Shown piece by piece: positions 6,458 to 9,451 of a DNA stretch of 9,451 nucleotides (the stretch's first letter is position 1; each line of letters starts with the position of its first letter). Origin of the DNA: Actinomycetes bacterium (GTDB taxonomy: Bacteria; Actinomycetota; Acidimicrobiia; Acidimicrobiales; Palsa-688); assembly GCA_021811865.1 (NCBI GenBank), contig JAKAQB010000103.1, positions 1-9,451 of the forward strand, written 5' to 3'. The notes under the pieces are model-generated. The model searched no databases. It saw nothing but the letters and a program-made list of their open reading frames with translations, and had not been told where the DNA came from. Position numbers and translations under genes: made by a program.

Positions 6458-6470
6458 GCCAGGCCCTGGC
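6458..6470. promoter_or_regulatory. Interrupted palindrome in the divergent promoter region
   Basis: GCCAGG-C-CCTGGC is a perfect 6-bp inverted repeat about a single central base. It lies 12 bases before the reductase ATG, in the 63-bp gap between two divergent genes. The position suits an operator for a dimeric regulator, but no regulator gene is nearby and the site is short, so it could be chance. Confidence 0.3.
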
Positions 6471-6482
6471 AGGCTGGGCGCC

Positions 6483-7376
6483 ATGCGCTACCGCCAACTT
6501 GGCAACTCCGGCCTCACCGTGTCCGTCGTCGGCCTCGGCTGCAACAACTTCGGGGGTCGCATCGGCATGGATGCATCCCGGCAGGTGATCGATACCGCCA
6601 TCGACCAGGGCATCACCCTGTTCGACACGGCCGACACCTACGGAAACCGGGGCGGCTCGGAGGAGATCATCGGCCAGGTCCTCGGTTCGCGGCGGGACGA
6701 AGTGGTGCTGGCCACCAAGTTCGGCCACGACATGGGGAGGGGCGACAAGGAGGCGCGGGGCGGGCGTCGCTACGTCCGCATGGCCGTCGAGGAGAGCCTG
6801 CGCCGCCTGCGCACCGACCATATTGATCTGTACCAGCTGCACAGCCCCGATCCCCGCACGCCGATCGCCGAGACGCTGGCCGCCCTCGACGAGCTCGTCG
6901 CCGAGGGCAAGGTCCGCTACCTGGGCTGCTCCAACTTCGCGGCCTGGCAGGTGGCGGATGCCGACTGGGAGGCGCGCGCCGGCGGGTTCGAGCGTTTCGT
7001 CTCCGCTCAGAACGAGTACAGCCTCCTCGAGCGTGACGCCGAGGTGGAGTTGCTGCCGGCGTGCCGGCGCTTCGGCGTCGGAGTGCTGCCCTACTTCCCG
7101 TTAGCCCGCGGGCTGCTGACCGGCAAGTACCGGCGGGGCGAGGCCATGCCGGCGGGTACCCGGCTGTCAGGGCAGGAGATCGACGAGGTGACCTTCGACC
7201 GGATCGAGGGGCTGGGCGGCTTCGCGAAGGAGCGGGGCCACACGCTGCTCGAGTTGGCCTTCGCCGGCCTGCTAGCCCACCCGGAGGTGAGCTCGGTCAT
7301 CGCGGGAGCCACCAGGCCAGAGCAGGTGGCCGCCAACGTGGCCGCCGGCGAGTGGGAGCTCGACGAGCTGCCCTAG
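6483..7376 (+). CDS. Aldo/keto reductase
   Basis: This 297-residue cytoplasmic oxidoreductase should fold as a TIM barrel and reduce aldehydes or ketones with NADPH. The N-terminus MRYRQLGNSGLTVSVVGLGC is typical of the bacterial AKR branch related to Tas, YajO and voltage-gated K-channel beta subunits. The catalytic tetrad is complete: Asp48 and Tyr53 in FDTADTYG, Lys80 in LATKFG, and His121 in LYQLHSPD. The C-terminal SSVIAGATRPEQVAANVAA matches the segment that grips the 2'-phosphate of NADP. The length is slightly short of the usual 310-330, but no motif is missing. The start at 6483 fits the family N-terminus exactly; the upstream ribosome binding site is weak, so a leaderless or short-leader mRNA is possible. 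The substrate cannot be told from sequence. It is divergent from the anchored-protein gene and convergent with the VOC remnant and HAD gene. Confidence 0.95.
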   Translation: MRYRQLGNSGLTVSVVGLGCNNFGGRIGMDASRQVIDTAIDQGITLFDTADTYGNRGGSEEIIGQVLGSRRDEVVLATKFGHDMGRGDKEARGGRRYVRMAVEESLRRLRTDHIDLYQLHSPDPRTPIAETLAALDELVAEGKVRYLGCSNFAAWQVADADWEARAGGFERFVSAQNEYSLLERDAEVELLPACRRFGVGVLPYFPLARGLLTGKYRRGEAMPAGTRLSGQEIDEVTFDRIEGLGGFAKERGHTLLELAFAGLLAHPEVSSVIAGATRPEQVAANVAAGEWELDELP

Positions 7377-7377
7377 C

Positions 7378-7544
7378 TGGGTAGCGGCGGAAGATGCCGG
7401 CGTCGCGCAGCCTCGCGACGACACGTCGAAAGTCCTCGAGCTCGAGCAGCACGCCGAAGCGGGGGAGGGCACGTCGTCACCGTCGACAGGGTTGCGCCCC
7501 GCCACGCGGTCGGCGCTCCGGGGAACCAGGTGGGATCGGGTCAC
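7378..7544 (-). pseudogene. Remnant of a VOC (glyoxalase-fold) dioxygenase-like gene
   Basis: Read on the minus strand, this region gives [20 protein letters not shown] followed by DVPSP, then, after a one-base shift, [20 protein letters not shown] and AGIF. The two pieces together match the middle of small VOC-superfamily proteins of the COG3565 kind, in which NPVDG, VP-P-HFGVVL and a helix like W-ALA-RLRAAG occur in this order; this match is from memory of the family. The shift falls at the G-run 7461-7465, where one missing base explains it. Both ends are also missing: the N-terminal half is replaced by the HAD gene and the C-terminal part is cut by the end of the reductase gene. About 50 of some 130-140 residues remain. 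The first codons overlap the HAD stop as GTGA. Confidence 0.55.
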
Positions 7545-8239
7545 GGCGTCCCTGCCAGCAGTTCGAGCACGGTGTCGGTGTCGGTCAGGTCGGCGAAGGT
7601 CGCGTCGGCGCCCAGCCCCTCGAGCTCCTCGATGTCGAAGGTCCCTGTACCCACCAACAGGCACCGCACTCCCCCGGCGCGCGCGCAGTCGAGATCACGG
7701 GGCGTGTCGCCGATGACCCATGTGGCATCGGAGGGCACCTCGGCGCCGAATCGCTCCGTTGCTCGCTTGCGCGCCAGGGGCACGAGGGCGTTGCGGTCGA
7801 TGTCGTCGCTGCCGTAGGCGCCGAGGTCGAGGTCGACGAGGCGATCGAGGCCGAGGGCCGTGAGCTTCACCCGGGCGTTGGGGCGCAGGTTCCCGGTCAG
7901 GCAGCCCGACGCGACGTCCTGGCGGGTGGCGAGCTGCTCCAGCAGCTCCGGGATCCCCGGGCAGGCGCTGCCGAGCTCGGTGATCCGGTCGGCGGCCTCC
8001 GCCAGCCGGGTGACGAGGCGGTCGAGGACGGCGTCGACGGTCGCCTCGTCCGGCTCGATGCCGAGCAGCCCGAGCTGCTCGTGGACGATGAGGGGGTCGG
8101 TCTTGCCGCTCATGGGGACCCGTCCCGGCGGGACTTCGCCGAGCACGTCGTCGATCGCGAAGTCGAACGCGTCGGCGCCCGCCGAGCCGGCCCGGAGCAG
8201 GGTGCCGTCGATGTCCCACAGCAGCAGACGGCGCACCAC
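7541..8239 (-). CDS. HAD-superfamily phosphatase (phosphoglycolate-phosphatase-like)
   Basis: The product is 232 residues, a soluble cytoplasmic hydrolase that should remove phosphate from a small substrate through an aspartyl-phosphate. Motif I is [11 protein letters not shown], with Asp9 as nucleophile and Asp11 as general acid/base. The segment SGKTD (44-48) matches the substrate-loop GRTD of relatives. Motif II is Thr115 in CLTGN, motif III is probably Lys158 in LARKRA, and motif IV is WVIGDTPRD with Asp178 and Asp182 for Mg2+. The cap at about 15-90 is helical, which places it in subfamily I. All catalytic residues are present. The start is one of two adjacent GTG codons (8239 or 8236) with no clear ribosome binding site, so the mRNA may be leaderless. 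Its stop overlaps the VOC remnant by GTGA, suggesting that the two once formed an operon. The true substrate is not known; phosphoglycolate is only the family default. Confidence 0.92.
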   Translation of the reverse strand: MVRRLLLWDIDGTLLRAGSAGADAFDFAIDDVLGEVPPGRVPMSGKTDPLIVHEQLGLLGIEPDEATVDAVLDRLVTRLAEAADRITELGSACPGIPELLEQLATRQDVASGCLTGNLRPNARVKLTALGLDRLVDLDLGAYGSDDIDRNALVPLARKRATERFGAEVPSDATWVIGDTPRDLDCARAGGVRCLLVGTGTFDIEELEGLGADATFADLTDTDTVLELLAGTP

Positions 8240-8241
8240 TG

Positions 8242-8249
8242 GGAGAAGG
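8242..8249 (+). promoter_or_regulatory. Ribosome binding site upstream of pgi
   Basis: GGAGAAGG lies in the 24-base gap between the HAD and pgi starts. It ends 14 bases before the GTG at 8264 but only 5 before an in-frame TTG at 8255, so it favours TTG if it is used. It also lies directly next to the HAD start on the other strand. Confidence 0.4.
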
Positions 8250-8263
8250 TTAGCTTGTGTCCC

Positions 8264-9451
8264 GTGGAGATCACGCCCGTGCGCATCACCGAGACCGACG
8301 AGTGGCGGGCGCTGGCCCGCCACCAGCGGACCCTTGCCGACGTCCACCTGCGGGATCTGTTCGCCGACGACCCCACGCGGGGCGAGTCCCTCAGCGTGGA
8401 CGGCGGTGACCTGCACCTCGACTACTCGAAGAACCGACTCACGGCCGAGACGGTGCGCCTCCTCGCTGCCGTGGCCCGACGGGCCGGCCTGCACGAGCGC
8501 ATCGACGCCATGTTCGCGGGCGAGCACATCAACGTGACCGAGGACCGGGCGGTCCTCCATGTGGCGCTGCGGGCGCCGGCGGGGGCGAGGATCACCACAG
8601 ACGGCCGCGACGTGGTACCTGACGTGCACGCGGTCCTGCAGAAGATGGAGGCTTTTTCCGAGGCCGTCCGCAGCGGCGAATGGCGGGGGCAGACCGGAAA
8701 GCGCATCCGCGCCGTGGTCAACATCGGGATCGGCGGATCCGACCTCGGCCCCAAGATGGCGTACGAAGCGTTGCGGGACCGCGCCGATCGGAACATCACG
8801 TTCCGGTTCGTCTCGAACGTCGACGGCAGTGACATCTGGGAGGCGACATGCGACCTCGATCCGGCCGAGACGCTCTTTGTCGTCAGCTCGAAGACCTTCA
8901 CGACCCTCGAGACGATCAACAACGCGACGACCGCCCGGGACTGGCTGCTGCGCGGGCTGGGGGACCGGGCGGCGGTGGCCAAGCACTTCGTGGCCGTGTC
9001 GACCAATGCGGAGAAGGTGCGGGAGTTCGGGATCGACACCGCCAACATGTTCGAGTTCTGGGATTGGGTGGGCGGCCGGTATTCCTATGATTCGGCCATC
9101 GGGCTCTCGCTCATGATCGCCGTCGGTTCGGCGGCTTTCCGTGAGATGCTCGACGGTTTCCGGCTCGTCGACGAGCATTTCCGTTCGGCTCCGTTCGAGC
9201 GTAACCTGCCGGCGCTGATGGGGCTCATCGGAGTGTGGTACTACGACCTGTGGGGCGCCGAGACGCAGGCGGTCCTGCCCTACAACCACTATTTGGCGCG
9301 CTTCCCCGATTACCTCCAGCAACTGGAGATGGAGAGCAACGGCAAGTCGGTGACGTTGGCCGGGGACCCGGTGGACCTCCCGACCGGCCCGGTGGTGTGG
9401 GGGACGCCGGGCACCAACGGACAGCACGCCTACTACCAGCTGATCCACCAG
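8264..9451 (+). CDS. pgi: Glucose-6-phosphate isomerase, 3' end cut by the window
   Basis: Phosphoglucose isomerase interconverts glucose 6-phosphate and fructose 6-phosphate in glycolysis and gluconeogenesis. The reading frame is open from the start to the last base and gives 396 of the usual 545 or so residues. The sugar-phosphate (SIS) motifs are present: [18 protein letters not shown] and [15 protein letters not shown]. The signature region reads [13 protein letters not shown] with Arg272, followed by MESNGKS with Glu357 and [14 protein letters not shown] with His388. When counted from GTG 8264 these fall exactly on the residue numbers used for the animal enzyme, so the N-terminal length is normal. 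Only the C-terminal catalytic Lys lies beyond the edge. Alternative starts are TTG 8255, better placed for the ribosome binding site, and GTG 8279, closer to the start of some relatives (ITxTxxWxAL). It is divergent from the HAD gene. Confidence 0.97.
   Translation, partial: MEITPVRITETDEWRALARHQRTLADVHLRDLFADDPTRGESLSVDGGDLHLDYSKNRLTAETVRLLAAVARRAGLHERIDAMFAGEHINVTEDRAVLHVALRAPAGARITTDGRDVVPDVHAVLQKMEAFSEAVRSGEWRGQTGKRIRAVVNIGIGGSDLGPKMAYEALRDRADRNITFRFVSNVDGSDIWEATCDLDPAETLFVVSSKTFTTLETINNATTARDWLLRGLGDRAAVAKHFVAVSTNAEKVREFGIDTANMFEFWDWVGGRYSYDSAIGLSLMIAVGSAAFREMLDGFRLVDEHFRSAPFERNLPALMGLIGVWYYDLWGAETQAVLPYNHYLARFPDYLQQLEMESNGKSVTLAGDPVDLPTGPVVWGTPGTNGQHAYYQLIHQ

Noticed and set aside
5877..7376. 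A longer reductase starting at 5877
   Set aside because: The extension of about 200 residues is antisense to the anchored-protein gene, while the AKR family N-terminus begins exactly at the ATG at 6483.
7541..9448. A 635-residue minus-strand open frame running across pgi and the HAD gene
   Set aside because: Only its last 232 codons match a family (HAD). The rest is antisense to a clearly conserved pgi and is Arg/His/Gly-rich, typical of shadow frames in high-GC DNA.

Overview
The window looks like chromosomal DNA of a high-GC bacterium, most likely an actinobacterium. The GC content is very high, GTG starts are used, and one membrane-anchored protein has a Thr/Ser/Pro tail of a kind common in Acidimicrobiia. 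The class-level assignment is an inference.

Layout: (1) 1-1050 is a decayed flank. It holds a transposase-like reading frame split over three frames and, at the very edge, a fragment of another unrecognised coding region on the minus strand. (2) 1052-1124 is an intact tRNA-Arg(ACG) on the minus strand, followed by a perfect 11-bp GC hairpin that probably terminates it. (3) 1273-4731 is a large secreted subtilase-fold protease. It lacks the usual S8 Asp and His motifs and instead carries motifs reminiscent of sedolisins (S53): ExxxD, SSGD and GGTS. (4) 4732-5153 is a 420-bp gap between convergent genes. It is full of hairpins and repeats, including a predicted three-way junction and a (CACCGC)7 tract. 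(5) 5154-6419 (minus) encodes a membrane-anchored extracytoplasmic protein of unknown function. (6) 6483-7376 is an aldo/keto reductase, divergent from the previous gene. (7) 7378-7544 (minus) is a frameshifted remnant of a VOC/glyoxalase-fold gene. (8) 7541-8239 (minus) is a HAD-family phosphatase. (9) 8264 to the window end is glucose-6-phosphate isomerase (pgi), divergent from the HAD gene and cut off by the window edge.

The genes do not form one pathway. The protease and the anchored protein are cell-envelope or secreted proteins facing each other. The reductase, phosphatase and pgi are core or accessory metabolic genes. The most unusual item is the protease active site, followed by the structured convergent gap. 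No CRISPR array, prophage or obvious multi-gene defence system is present.
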